DNA of 64,000 bases from Chimonanthus salicifolius (Eukaryota; Streptophyta; Magnoliopsida; Laurales; Calycanthaceae). The position numbers and the translations under genes are program-made. The notes below the pieces were generated by a model. The model did no database searches and was not told where the DNA came from. It was given only the letters and a program-made list of their open reading frames with translations. The DNA lies in assembly GCA_013350335.1 (NCBI GenBank), contig CM023539.1:69522781-69586780 (forward strand). The letters run 5' to 3'. Below, one piece after another: positions 8,932 to 19,645 of this stretch. How positions within the stretch are numbered: position 1 is the stretch's first letter; each line of letters begins with the position of its first letter.

Positions 8932-11900
8932 CAAACTGAACTCATACCTCTAGTCTCAAACAAGGCTGAGAACTGCTTCCGCAACGTTACCTCATTCTCC
9001 CAAATAGAAGTCTCTCTACCCTTGTACTGCAAACTGCTAAAACCAGACGGATAGTCTTACCACGCAGCATTTGCTCTCTAGAATCCTCGATCCACACTGG
9101 TCCTTCTTCGCAGGTAACGTCCTCGTTGAGTCCCACGTCTTCCCAGTTAAGCACATACGACGGATCCTAATGATACTTTTGAAGCATTGAAACATGGAAG
9201 ACGTTGTGTACTCAGGTGAGACGCGGAGGGAGTACAAATTTGTATGCCACTTCCCCGATCCTCTCAAGTACTCAAATGGACCAATATATCGAGGCGATAA
9301 CTTGCCTTAGTGCCCAAACCTCTGAGTCCCATGACGGGCTGAACTCGAAGGAAAGCATGATCTCCAACACAAACTCAAATTCTCTTATCTGACGGTCAAT
9401 GTAACTCCTCTATCAGCTCTGGGCAGTGAAACCTCTGTTTGATCAATAATCTCCTTGACCATGTCTGGTCCTGACATCACTGTATCACTGATCTCGGCCC
9501 ACAAAAGGGGTGATTTGCACAGTCTGACCTATAAGGCCCATACAGAGACATTTTGATACTAGCCTGATATCTGTTGTTGTAGACGAACTCAACCAAGTGT
9601 AACCAACTCTCCAAACTACTGCCACGACCAAAAACATAAACTCGGAGTATATCCTCTAAGATCTAAATGGTCCACTCCTACTGGTTGTCTGTCTATGGAT
9701 GGAACACTGCCCAACTCTTTCTACAAACTTCGTCGGATCTGAGAAACAAGTTTCGGGTTTCGATCTGAAATAATCGACACAAGTACACCATACAGTCTAA
9801 CAATCTCTGCCAAATATAGCCAACTCAAAGTCATAAGAGAATCTGTCATTTTCATGCCAACAAACCGGGCCAACTTAGTCAATTGATCCACTATGATCCA
9901 TATTGCATCATGTCTTCGAGGTGACTTCGGCAATCGAGTCACGAAATCCATAATAATATGACCCTATTTCCACTTGGCGATCGAAAAGACTGCAATCTAT
10001 CATCGGTTCCCAAGTGCTTTATCTTGACCTGGATGGCAAGTCAAAATAATGGGTCACAAACTCAGCCACTGACCTCTTTATGCATCTCCACTAGAACTGC
10101 TAAGGCAATTCAAGACACATCCTTGCATGTCCTAGACGCACAACAAATCTAGAGTGATGGAAGTGACGTAATACGTCCTCGCGGTATTGCCCTTCCATGG
10201 GTACGAAAAGCCTACCCTGAAAGGTCAAACCACTATCTTATCTCACAATCCATCCAAAGGGTCAACTGTCACTGACCACAACACTCCTCAATGCAATGCA
10301 TCTCTCATCTATCTACTGAACTCTCGAAACTCTATGATAAAACTCTGGTTGGACAATCGTGCTGCAAAAATCTGGATGCTCTAACCTCCAACCAGACTCG
10401 ACAAAGCTCCTCTCACCATGCGATTCAAGGCGTTTGTAACTACGTTCGTCTTACCGGAGTGGTAAGACAACACAAAGTCATAGTCACCAATGTACTCCAT
10501 CCACCTTCTCTACCTCATGTTCAACTCCTTCTTGAGTGCAATACCACATCCACTACCTCCAAGTCATAACTAGGATATTTCGGCTCTTTATGTCTTAAAA
10601 TGTCTCGAACCATAAATTATCTCTCTCCATCCTACATCAGAACACAGCTAGAACTGTTACCTGAAGCATCGTAGGAAACTACATAGTCATGGCCTCTTCT
10701 TGGCATAATCCACAATGAAGCGAAAGTCAGACTCTCCTTCAGCCTCCAGAAGACTGTCTCACAAGCTTAGAAAAAAACAAATAGCACATTCTCGCTGGTC
10801 AAACTTGTCATGGGTATGACGATCATGGAGAAATCCTGGACAAACCGCCGGTAGTACCCCACAATACCCAAAACAGCTGTAAATTTTAAGCACACTTTAT
10901 GGTCGCTCTCAACTCAGAACAGCTTCATTCTTAGCCGGATCCATGGCCACACCGCCAGCTAACATCACGTGCCCCTAGCAACCACACACTTGTTGTACAT
11001 CGCATAAAGTTTGTGATCCCTCAAGACATAAAGTATGGTTCTCAAATGCTGCTCATGATCCTCCTTTGATGCTAAACATATCAATATGTCGTCAATGAAA
11101 ACCACTATAACCGGTCTAGGCACGGTCTGACTATCATTTTTTATTAGGTCCATGAATTTCGTTGGGGCATTAGTTACCCCAAACGACATTACCTCAAACT
11201 CAAAGAGTCCAAAACGAGTATGGGAGGCAGTCTTCTCATTATCACACCCCCGCACCCTCATTGATGGTAACCCGAACAAAGATCTATCTTGGAGAAGCAC
11301 TTAGATCCTCTCAATTGGTCAAACAGATCATCAATGCTTGGCAATGGATACTTATTCTTCATTGAAATCTACTCAACTGCCTGATAGTCAATCACAGTCT
11401 CATGGAGCCATCTTTCTTCTTAGCAAACAATGTCGATGCACCCTAAGATGAAGTGCTAGGCCGAATGAAATTAAGGATTTCTAACTCCTTGAACTATTTC
11501 TCCAACTCCAAAACCCTTATCGGTAATCAAAGCACAAACTCATAAAGCCATCCCCTTCTTGGTCAACAAGGCCGGTGCGCTCCAAGGAGGGAGCTGGGTC
11601 AATCGTAGCTAAGAGACTCCAACTCCCCGAACTAACTCTTCGGCTCCAATACTCCTACTCGCACCACCCGATAATGTGTAATCGAAATAGGCGCCGCATC
11701 GAGAGAGAAGATCCATAACAAAACCCACCTTACGATGTGATGGCAATCCAAGGAGCTTCTCTAGAGGACATCCGGGAACCCTCGGACCACGCGGGGCATC
11801 TCAACATCTGCTAACCCCGAACTCTCCTCCAACCCAAGCTAGTCACCAAAATGTACAACTCCTCCACGTCCAGACTATGAGCTGTAAACTGCTTGACGAA

Positions 11901-12079
11901 AGCATCCCCACGAGGAACTGACTTGTCACTCGCTTACGGTAACAATCCAAGGTAGCCTGATGGGAGAACAACCAATCCGTCCCTAGATGATGTTGAACTC
12001 TAATATCTGCAAAACTCGTAAACTGACCACCAATACTAACTCCAAAGGTCAAGACACACAATCCATAGATCTGGTCCAC
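8896..12079 (-). pseudogene. Element B1: gag-less Ty3/gypsy pol
   Basis: Degenerate pol of a chromovirus-like retrotransposon, read right to left. Protease C-terminus and linker at 12079-11843 (LGTDWLFSHQATLDCYRKRV); reverse transcriptase about 11790-10965 with FDQLRG, KIDL.SGYHQ and the active-site FIDDIL near 11090; RNase H about 10850-10440 (YYRRF, then YHSGKTNVVTDAL-like residues); integrase about 10200-9540 with MDFVTRLP (near 9945) and ISDRNPK (near 9770); chromodomain-like tail about 9180-8930. Stops and frameshifts occur throughout. After GYHQ the minus strand reads CAATGAGGGTG: a base is missing and the frame is lost, exactly as in B2 and B3. No gag and no protease DSGA motif were found. 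An inverted repeat and a polypurine tract follow at 8931-8896. Confidence 0.85.
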
Positions 12080-12572
12080 AACTAGCGAAACTCAAGGAAA
12101 AAAATAGAGGGGGAACACTAGAAACATTCAATACGCAAGTCAAGAGCTAAGAAACACTCACTTGCCATGTTCAAGGTGCCGAGCTTCCAACTCACGCATA
12201 CAATGGAATTCGACCGTATGTCGGTCCCACCTGAGTCTCAATGGTCAACCCTGCTAGTTTAACCTAAACAAGCCCTTAACAAAGCCACAGCACCTTTAAC
12301 TATAACACTGGACTCGCGGGAGTCCTAGAACTAGACATACAACCACTGGCTCAGCCCTCAGGCACTCCCCGTAATCCAAAGCACCAAACAGACCTATTTA
12401 ATAACTCAAACATACCAAGCCCATCTACCCCTCATGGAATTTCATCGGCCATCTACAGAGTTAGCAAGCCAGACTCAGTCGGTAGACGCCCATAAATTTC
12501 CAATGAGTCTATCTTCATACTATATGGTCACAAGCGAGGCCCACATACAATGGCCTCGCACTCTAAACACGA

Positions 12573-12594
12573 GCCTCCTATGAACCTAGGAGGC
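12573..12594 (-). repeat. GCCTCCTA/TAGGAGGC stem-loop in the B leader
   Basis: A perfect 8-bp inverted repeat with a six-base loop. The stem is unchanged in B2 (37449-37470) and B3 (57990-58011), while B3 has a base change in the loop. It lies in the transcribed leader, where retroelement dimerisation or packaging signals usually lie; that role is only a guess. Confidence 0.75.
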
Positions 12595-13124
12595 AGACGC
12601 ACAATACAGTCTTTTCCCATCAACACTGGACCCTCGAACGATCTCACTCCAATCACAGTCTGAAGCCCCCTTGACTCCACCACGGTACTCAAGCCACCTT
12701 GAAAGGAAAAGAAAAAAAATACCAACGTGCCTCAAAGGTGAGGACTCTCCTAATGTGGGTCCCACCGAGGCTATAATTACTTTAGGGAGTAAGACCAACA
12801 TGACTCCAAACCTAGAGATCTGTATCCCACAGCTCCTGTGACCACGCCACGGTGCTCCACCCACTCAAACAAGTGATCTATCTCACCGTTGACTCACCCA
12901 TGAATCAAATACTGGAGAGTCTCACAGAGAGAGAACTCACTACAAGTCACGTCTCAAGTATGCTAACTGAAAGATAGCGCACCAAGCACACCACACAAAC
13001 CTAGGGTGCCTACGCAACACCCCATAACCCGGTTCAATCTACCCTATCATACAGGGGGTTAACTTAATCTCTAGCAATCATCACATCCATCTCTGTCCCA
13101 AGCACAGTCCGAGAGTTGAACAGT

Positions 13125-13129
13125 GCTCT
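13125..13129. repeat. Target-site duplication of A2, left copy (GCTCT)
   Basis: GCTCT immediately left of the A2 LTR pairs with ACTCT at 22906-22910. GCTCT followed by GATACCA (22911-22917) restores the primer-binding site sequence of B1, so the target lay inside that site. Confidence 0.85.
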
Positions 13130-13761
13130 TGTAACGCCCCGCCCTTTTTCACTCGTTTTTCGAAAATCATAGTCTATTTTTTTATATAAATAGAAGAGTG
13201 ATAGAGGGCGGGATGTCACAACGCGAGCTAAGTCCGAGCTTCTAAAGTCCTCCCCTTAACGGGCCAAGCCTACGAGTGTATGGACTAAGTCCACCAATAT
13301 GGTTCACACACAATAAGTTAACTTGCGGAATTATAATAGAACCTAAGTCTACTCCATTTTAGATAGCAAAGTACTTCGTCACTTAACCAATGATTATCTT
13401 AACTTAAATATCCAAAATAAACCATTCAAACCATAGTAAAATATCTAAGTTATTACATGCCCAAATGCTAGCTTCTCAAATTACATAGTCTAAGAGTAAC
13501 TTAATCAAAATATAAATTAAACACATCCAAGCTCCTATGTTTGGCTCCGATCACGCTCATCGTTCCCTTCATTTCCTGTGTCATCCACTAAGGTAGAAGT
13601 AGGGCGTTAGACAACGCGCCCAGTAGGTATTCCAAGTAAGGCTAACACATGGGTTAGTATAAAAAATCACATAGATAATATATTAACAAAACCATGTAAA
13701 ACAATGCCATGCCATGGTGTTGTATGCAATGAGTCCCACCCATCACAATCACATGTATCCT

Positions 13762-13920
13762 CTTGATGGAATTCTCATCATCAAGGTATCCCCACAGTTG
13801 CCTTACGGACGCCCCGACGGAGTGTGTTCTCTGGATTCTTCTTGATGGATAATGCACATCAAGGTCTTCCCACAGATGCCTTACGGACGCCCCGAAGGAG
13901 CATGGCCTCCGGTTACAAAT
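13762..13920. repeat. CTTGATG/CATCAAG hairpin pair with GCCCCGAMGGAG units
   Basis: Two consecutive units, each a hairpin (13762-13785 and 13841-13863) followed by TGCCTTACGGACGCCCCGA and GGAG. Equivalent units are at 20281-20430 in the other A2 LTR, at 50515-50700 in the solo LTR and, in opposite orientation, at 44029-44160 and 48122-48280. Confidence 0.85.
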
Positions 13921-14242
13921 ATCCCTCCCATGCCATGCATGAGATATATATGTCCACATGCTATGTAATAGTATAATCATAGCATTAAAACCACATATTT
14001 GAAACATATTATTTTTACAACATAAACCATCAAAATGAGAATTAAAACATCATACGTATCCCATGTTTCAAAGAGGTAGAATCCTACCAAAGACCTCCAA
14101 AGTGTCCTTGCGCTTTCGTTCGGAAACCGTTCACGATTGTACAACCTTGAGAAGTCCTGTTACCTTATAACATGCCAACCAATCAATCCCATGTCCCATT
14201 TGATTTACAATAATGTCCAAGTTCATAAACATGTCTTGGTGG

Positions 14243-15266
14243 GGTTCGGCCATACAACATGGCCGAACCTCACCCACTTGGTTTTAGTCCCTCTTTTAAG
14301 TCCAAGATCATATCACATTTAATTCATTAATCTAATCATACATAAGTTAATCATCTAACATACATAAAACCCTAAGTCCATAAAAATTCCTTAGTGGGGT
14401 TCGGCCATACAACATGGCCAAACCTCACTCCTTGATTTTGTGCCCGTAGTCCTTTGATTTTTCTCAAATTAAACCCAATAACATCATCCATGGGGTTCGG
14501 CCATACACCATGGCCGAACCCATGGTCCTTCAATTTTCATCATATTTACTTCTTTGCCACTATTTCCATCCCCTTATGTTTAGGTCCAAGCATAGGTCAA
14601 TGATTAAACTTTTCATGCATAAATAATCCATCAACATAAAACCCATAATCAATTCTTTCCATCTCCTAACATAATCATTCATCTAAACATGATAAGTCCA
14701 TGAATGACCCATTAGAATGGTTCATGGGGTTCAGCCATACACATGGCCGAACCCATGGTCCTTTGTTTCCATCCTATCATGGTCAACCACCTTTTCAAAC
14801 CATTAATACTCCTCCGTGGTTTTCATGCTTAAAAACCCTTTTAACATCACTAACCTCCCTTCATGGGTTCGACCATACAACATGGCCGAACCCTATGGTT
14901 CCTTATTTTCCTTTAAAAAAATCATACATATATGGTTTGCTCCTTTGATGGTTCTCATACATAGGTCCATTTAAACCCTTTAAAACCTTTGAAAATCATA
15001 AACATATACTTATGATTTTCTTCCTTTAAATCCATTAAAATAAATAATGTCCTCCCATGGGGTTCGGCCATGTTGGTTCATTACTTCCTCTTGAAAATCA
15101 TGTAACCATGTTCATATTTCTTGGTGGTTCTTGTATATACAATTTAGGGTTTGGCCATGCAAGGGCCAAACCATGATCCTTGATCATCCACCTATTTCAT
15201 ACATGGTTCATGCTTAGCATCTTAGCCATAATAAAAATTAGGGTTCAACCTTGCAATGGCCGAACC
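14243..15266. repeat. Cluster of GGTTCGGCC hairpins in the A2 3' LTR
   Basis: Copies at 14243-14269, 14398-14424, 14494-14520, 14728-14753, 14876-14892 (left arm start to right arm end), 15148-15172 and 15242-15266, with a half copy near 15058. The core is GGTTCGGCCAT, a short spacer (usually ACAAC or ACACC) and ATGGCCGAACC. The copy at 15148 reads GGTTTGGCC/GGCCAAACC, changed on both arms. Confidence 0.92.
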
Positions 15267-15735
15267 ATGTCCTTGACCATTTTTCTTATTTATGTAATCT
15301 TTTTGAGCACGTACCGATTTCGCCACTCCTCCGGTTTCTTTCACTCCTTCTTGCTCCTTTCCTTCCTTAGCCTCCTCTTCTTTCCTTCTTGATCTTTAGC
15401 CGAGGTCGATCTTGATGAAGTCCCTTGAAGTGGTTCGGCCAAGGGGTATAGATTTGAGAGAGGGAGAAAGAGAGAAGATTCACAATAGCAACTCCAAGTG
15501 TTCTCTCTTTGTCTTGGGACGAATCGGCCTTGTGTGAGAGGGAGAGAGTGGGATGGAAATTCTCTGAGTGTTCTTGCCTTGAGAGTGATTCGGCCAAGAG
15601 AGGGAGGGGAGAGATTGAAATGAAACTCCACTATTTTCTTGGTTAATGAGGGTCGGCCAAAGGTGGTGTCCCTTGGTGGCACCCCTTTGTAACTCCCAAA
15701 CCTATTTACCTCCCTCCTTTATGTTTCATTTTGGG

Positions 15736-15957
15736 GTTTCATCCATGAGATGAAACACCCAAGTCTCCAACAGTGTGACCTTGTGTAACCTCCACAAAAC
15801 CGCTGCCTCTCTCATTAATGACCCAAATGGGGGTTTCATCCATGAGATGAAACTCCCATCTCCCACCGGTGAAGCCTTGGTTTGAATTGTGTAACAACAC
15901 AAAAACCGTCCTCCTCCCATTACTTATCCATTTTGGAGTTTCATCCCATGAGATGAA
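15736..15957. repeat. GTTTCATC/GATGAAAC hairpins, three spaced about 100 bp
   Basis: Inverted repeats at 15736-15756, 15833-15853 and 15938-15957 with a five- to six-base loop containing CATGA. The sequence between them is also loosely repeated (CTCCCAT...CCAACG...GTAGCCTTG). Equivalent triplets lie at 22274-22496, with members at 32148, 32361, 52687 and 52900. Confidence 0.9.
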
Positions 15958-16361
15958 CCTCCCATGCATCCAACGTGTAGCCTTGACTTGGTTTTGGTGG
16001 GGTGCACCTCTCCACCTTCCCACTCCACTCACACTTTAACTCAACTCACTTTTTTAATTTAACTCATTTAAAATCAACTCAATTCCTTGATTGCATTTCC
16101 AATTTAATTCAGCCCCACTTAATTTAAAGTTCAACTCACTTGGTGGTCAACCAAGTCCACCACGACCCATTGGGTCCCAATTAGGCATTTTGACCCAATT
16201 AAATTAATCTCACCCATTTAATTCAATTGAAACATAACCACCATCTGTTGGGTCTTAATTGGGCAATTGACCCAACCCATCTAAGGTCCATATCCAATAA
16301 TTCACAAATTAAAGGGGCAAATTTCATATATATTGATAACTTGAAAATCCGGGGTGTTACA

Positions 16362-16397
16362 ATACAACCCTCTTTTTAAAATTTTCGTCCCGAAAAT
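16362..16397 (-). promoter_or_regulatory. A2 polypurine tract and inverted repeat
   Basis: On the minus strand the perfect inverted repeat ATTTTCG-GGA-CGAAAAT (16381-16397) is followed by AAAAAGAGGG (16368-16377) and then the LTR start at 16361. Position and composition fit the plus-strand primer site. Confidence 0.82.
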
Positions 16398-16422
16398 CGA
16401 GCGAAGTAGAGTTTCAAACAAT

Positions 16423-17598
16423 TTACATAAATAAGTCAGGGTGAGTTGTTCTCATTTCCGATTCAAGTTCGCAAGTAGCTTCCTCATTACCATGTCTATC
16501 CCATACCACCCTGACGAACTGAATCGTTCGGTTTCGTAATACCCTTTGCTCTGTCTCCACCACTCTAACCAGCTTCTCGATGTATGTCACGTCGCTTTGC
16601 ACCTCTATGTCTTGTACATTCAGCAAATGTGAGGGATCGAGATTGTACTTACTCAACATAGATATATGAAACATATCGTGTAAGGTTGACAACTGTGAAG
16701 GAAATGCTAATTGATAAGCCACCTCCCCCATCCTCCTTATGATTGAAAATGGTCCCACATATCTAGGCGACAGTTTCCCCTTCTTTCCAAATCTCATGTG
16801 TCCCTTTCGTGGCGAGACTTTCAAAAACACCATGTTCCCCACCTCAAATTCAAGGAACCTCCTCCTCTTGTCAGAGTAGCTCTTCTGACGACTTTGTACA
16901 GCCGATAGGTGTTACCGTATCAACTGTATCTGCGTTGTAGTCTCTGCAACCAACTCAGGTCCAATCAGTACAGGCTCACCTGCCTCTGTCCAGCATACTA
17001 GTGACCGACAAGGTCTACCATATAAGGCCACGAATGGAGCCATCTGGAGGCTTGCCTGGTAACTGTTGTTGTATGAGAACTCTACCAGCGGCAAGTGATC
17101 CTCCCATCCACCCTTGAAGTCTAGCATACAGGCTCTCAGCATATCCTCCAATGTTTGTATTGTCTTCTTCGACTGTCCATCAGTCTGTGGATGGAATGCT
17201 GTGCTAGTCAGTAGATCTGTTCCCATGGCCGACTGCATACTCTGCCACACCTTGCCGGTGAATCGGCCATCTCTGTCGGACACAATAGTCCGGGGAGTAC
17301 CATGTAATCTGATGATATCCTTGACATACCGTCGACCCAAGGTCTCAGATGAATCTGTCATCCTGATGGGAAGAAAGTGTGCAGACTTGGTCAATTGGTC
17401 TACCACGACCCATATCGCATCGTTGCCCTTTGAGGACCTTGGCAACCCTGTCACAAAATCCATGGAGATGTGCTCCCATTTCAATTCTGACACTGGTAAG
17501 GGTTTGAGCAACCCTGGTGGTTTCTGATGTTCCGTCTTAACCTGCTGACAGGTTAGGCAATGAGCAACAAATTCTGCCACATCTCTTTTTGAGTCCAT
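16423..17598 (-). pseudogene. Element A2: integrase and chromodomain-like tail
   Basis: Integrase core at 17598-16912: end of the zinc domain (HCLTCQQVK), then MDFVTGLPRS with the first catalytic D and VSDRDGRF with the second. The third residue is lost: GQSKKTIQ replaces GQSERTIQ, with the E codon changed to AAG at 17167-17169 and the next arginine also to lysine. A frameshift near 16912 separates the C-terminal part, 16842-16423, which has the FLKVSPRKGHMRFGKKGKL segment, then the LHDMFHISMLSKY segment and a chromodomain-like end (VRVVWDRHGNEEATCELE). In chromoviruses this tail targets heterochromatin. Confidence 0.9.
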
Positions 17599-17679
17599 GC
17601 CACCAGTAGTGTCTCTTTAGGTCGTGGTACATCTTAGTGCTGCCCGGATGAATAGAGAGTTTGGTCTGGTGTACCTCGA

Positions 17680-17993
17680 TTAATAACTCTCTTCTGCAAC
17701 TCTTAGTACGTATATCCTACCTCGGAATACAGGACCCTGTCCTAGTCGTAATTCCCATTCCGGTAGAACCTCGCCAATAGACATCTTGGCCCATATCTCC
17801 TCCATTTCCAGATCTATCCATTGTTCCTGTTCAATCTTGGTAACCATGTTGGACTGTATGATCAGATTGTACATACTCCCATGGTTACTGATATATAGAT
17901 TGAACTCTCGTATAGTGTTCAGCATCTCCCATTCTGGTCTGATCAAACTGGCCACTGATGCACATGATATTCGGCTGAGGGTATCCGCCACCT
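17680..17993 (-). pseudogene. Element A2: RNase H tail and linker
   Basis: Begins ADTLSRISCASVASL, which corresponds to [16 protein letters not shown] in A3 near 39690, the last part of RNase H. It continues through the linker ([24 protein letters not shown]) to GQGPVFRGR at the start of integrase, then loses frame before 17598. Its upstream end is a deletion junction with protease at 17993-17998; everything between is gone. Confidence 0.85.
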
Positions 17994-17997
17994 TTTT

Positions 17998-18130
17998 GTA
18001 CTAATGTGTTAGTAGCGGTTATGAATGCATCAGATATGAAGGAGTGGGATGCTCCTGAATCAAATAAACAAAGGCGTAAAAACTACTGACTACAACCATA
18101 CCTTAAATCATGGAGTGATCCACTGCTGTT
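17998..18130 (-). pseudogene. Element A2: aspartic protease stub
   Basis: In one frame the minus strand encodes LFDSGASHSFISDAFI, the retroviral-type aspartic protease active site, with DSGA at 18061-18050. The frame differs from that of the upstream gag part, so a frameshift lies between. After about 25 residues (ITATNTLVQ) it runs straight into the RNase H tail. The protease is therefore truncated soon after its catalytic motif. Confidence 0.85.
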
Positions 18131-18229
18131 GGAGGAGCTAAAGTAAACAACTGTCCAGATCCGATAGGGTTAGGCTGCCGTCCCGCCTGGTTATATGTCC
18201 TGCCTCCACGTGAATTAGCTGATCTAGCT

Positions 18230-19239
18230 AGTGGACGAGATGAACCCCTGGGATAAGAGGGTCTGCTAAGCTATGGGCATTCCCTCTTGAAATGTCCTGG
18301 CTGATCACAATGGAAACAATTGTTCACCCCTCTGGGAACCTGAGTGACTGATGTTGATGGGGAGGGATGATTGGGACGAAAGGCTCCCGTTGACCCGGCA
18401 GAAGGTGAGGGTCTTCCCAAGTTAGGTCAAAACCTCTTGTTGGGCTGAAATGTACCCGTCCGACTCTGACCTCAGCGGTTGTCAAACCGCACTATCTCAG
18501 CCATCTCTTGTTCTGCTATAGTGGCCCTGCTGACCACCTCTACCAGTGTGGCTGCCTTGAATATGGTTACCTTGGCCCTAATGCTTGGCCGTAGGCCCTG
18601 CTCAAACTTGCGAGCCCTTCGATACTCAGTATCCAACATATATAGAGCATAACAGGAAAGACTGAGAAACACCTGATGATACTCTGCCATCGTCATCGTA
18701 CCTTGTACCAAAGATAGAAACGCTTGAGTATGGCGCTCCTTCTCCTCCTCGGGAAAATAATGGTCCAAAAATGTAGCTGAGAACTACTCCCAAGTCATTG
18801 CAGTCTTTTCTCTTTCTGGAAGGAGTGCTCGCTGCTTCTCTACCACCTCCCACCATTTACCAGCATCATCAATCAGTTGTGATGTAGCCAATAATATTTT
18901 ATCTTCATGACTCGAGATCTTCAACAAGGTCAGGATCTGAGTAATCTTCTTTAACCAGTTTTATGCGCCGATAGTCCCTTCTTTCCCCTTGAAGTAAGGG
19001 GGACGCTGTTGCTGGAAATCCCTGACCACGCTCCGGTCATTGGCGTCACTGGTGTTTGCATTTCCGTTCATGGGCTGTTGCAGAACAGAAGTAACCACTG
19101 CTTGAACCAAATTTTGTAGTTCGGGAGGAACCACAGGTATGTTCACGCTGTTTTGTTCCTTTGATATATGAGGTTGTTGCACCTCCTCTTCATCCCCACT
19201 TGGGTGTTGTCGGGTTCTTCTTCTTTTTCTCGGAGGCAT
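18230..19239 (-). pseudogene. Element A2: gag with CCHC zinc knuckle
   Basis: Starts at the ATG at 19239 (MPPRKRRRTRQHPSGDEEE), a basic then acidic N-terminus. The capsid-like domain of the plant retrotransposon gag family follows (about 18960-18470), with KWWEVVE, FLDHYFPEEEKERH, LVQGTMTMAEY and FEQGLRPSIRAKV. A basic Pro/Ser-rich stretch leads to a nucleocapsid knuckle CFHCDQPGHFKREC (CX2CX4HX4C, 18318-18277). In-frame stops lie near 18961, 18780 and 18470. Gag would form the particle and bind RNA. It is the only gag I can recognise in the window. Confidence 0.9.
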
Positions 19240-19259
19240 TTTTTCCTAAGCCATTGAAA

Positions 19260-19631
19260 ACATCTTGACTTAGTTTCATCGTAAAGTTTGTGTTTTCACA
19301 CTTTTAGGGAAATTACCAAATAAACACTCTTTGTATTCTTTGTTTTTGGGGAAACTTCCTAAGTATCTTTTGTTTGTTTCTCGATTTGTGTATATCGGGG
19401 AAGTATCTCCTAATTTGCTATGTCTGATAAATCTAGTTATTTTTACTGTACTTCCATTGCCATTATTCCTCGTTGTTCTCAGATTGAATGTTTCAGTCTG
19501 AATCTAACGAAGTAAATTAATCCAGCCCCTGTGCAGCGGACTCCGAAGAGTCGATCAGTTGGGATTCTTATCTGTCAGTGAGGCATGAAACCGTCTTAAT
19601 CTTATTTCGAAAGATTCAACCTTCTCATTTC
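19260..19631 (-). mobile_element. Element A2 5' leader
   Basis: Untranslated leader between gag and the primer-binding site. It has repeated TTTGTTTTTGGGGAAACTTCC-like phrases (written here loosely) and GTGCAGCGGACTCCGAAGAG near 19529, shared with A1. No reading frame is supported. Confidence 0.7.
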
Positions 19632-19643
19632 GCTCTGATACCA
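19632..19643 (-). promoter_or_regulatory. A2 primer-binding site, initiator tRNA-Met type
   Basis: The minus strand reads TGGTATCAGAGC two bases from the LTR edge at 19646. It is identical to the A1 site. Confidence 0.93.
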
Positions 19644-19645
19644 AC

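Larger units (their letters stand above)
12080..13129 (-). mobile_element. Element B1 5' leader
   Basis: About 1 kb between the remnant of protease and the split primer-binding site. The reading frames seen are short and match no gag domain. The same stretch is present in B2 and B3, so the missing gag is a property of this family copy set. It holds the phrase CTACAGAGTTAGC...GACGCCCATAAA near 12450 and a perfect 8-bp stem-loop at 12573-12594. Confidence 0.7.
13130..16361 (-). mobile_element. Element A2 3' LTR (3.2 kb)
   Basis: Runs from TGTAACGCCCCGCCC to CCGGGGTGTTACA. It carries, left to right, two CTTGATG/CATCAAG hairpins with GCCCCGA(C/A)GGAG phrases (13762-13920), at least seven GGTTCGGCC-type hairpins (14243-15266), a CT-rich stretch (15320-15400), three GTTTCATC/GATGAAAC hairpins (15736-15957) and an AT-rich tail with CCCATTGGGTCCCAATT-like phrases (16160-16270). 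A deletion relative to the other A2 LTR removes the second arm of the hairpin near 15058. Confidence 0.92.

Noticed and set aside
12586..12864. Possible gag or leader protein of B1 (92 codons)
   Set aside because: No gag signature, zinc knuckle or capsid-like segment; overlapping frames of similar length exist in the same region.
14700..14948. Short proteins with GFGHT.WPNP repeats
   Set aside because: Translation of the GGTTCGGCCATACAACATGG-type hairpins; the motif occurs in several frames and on both strands.
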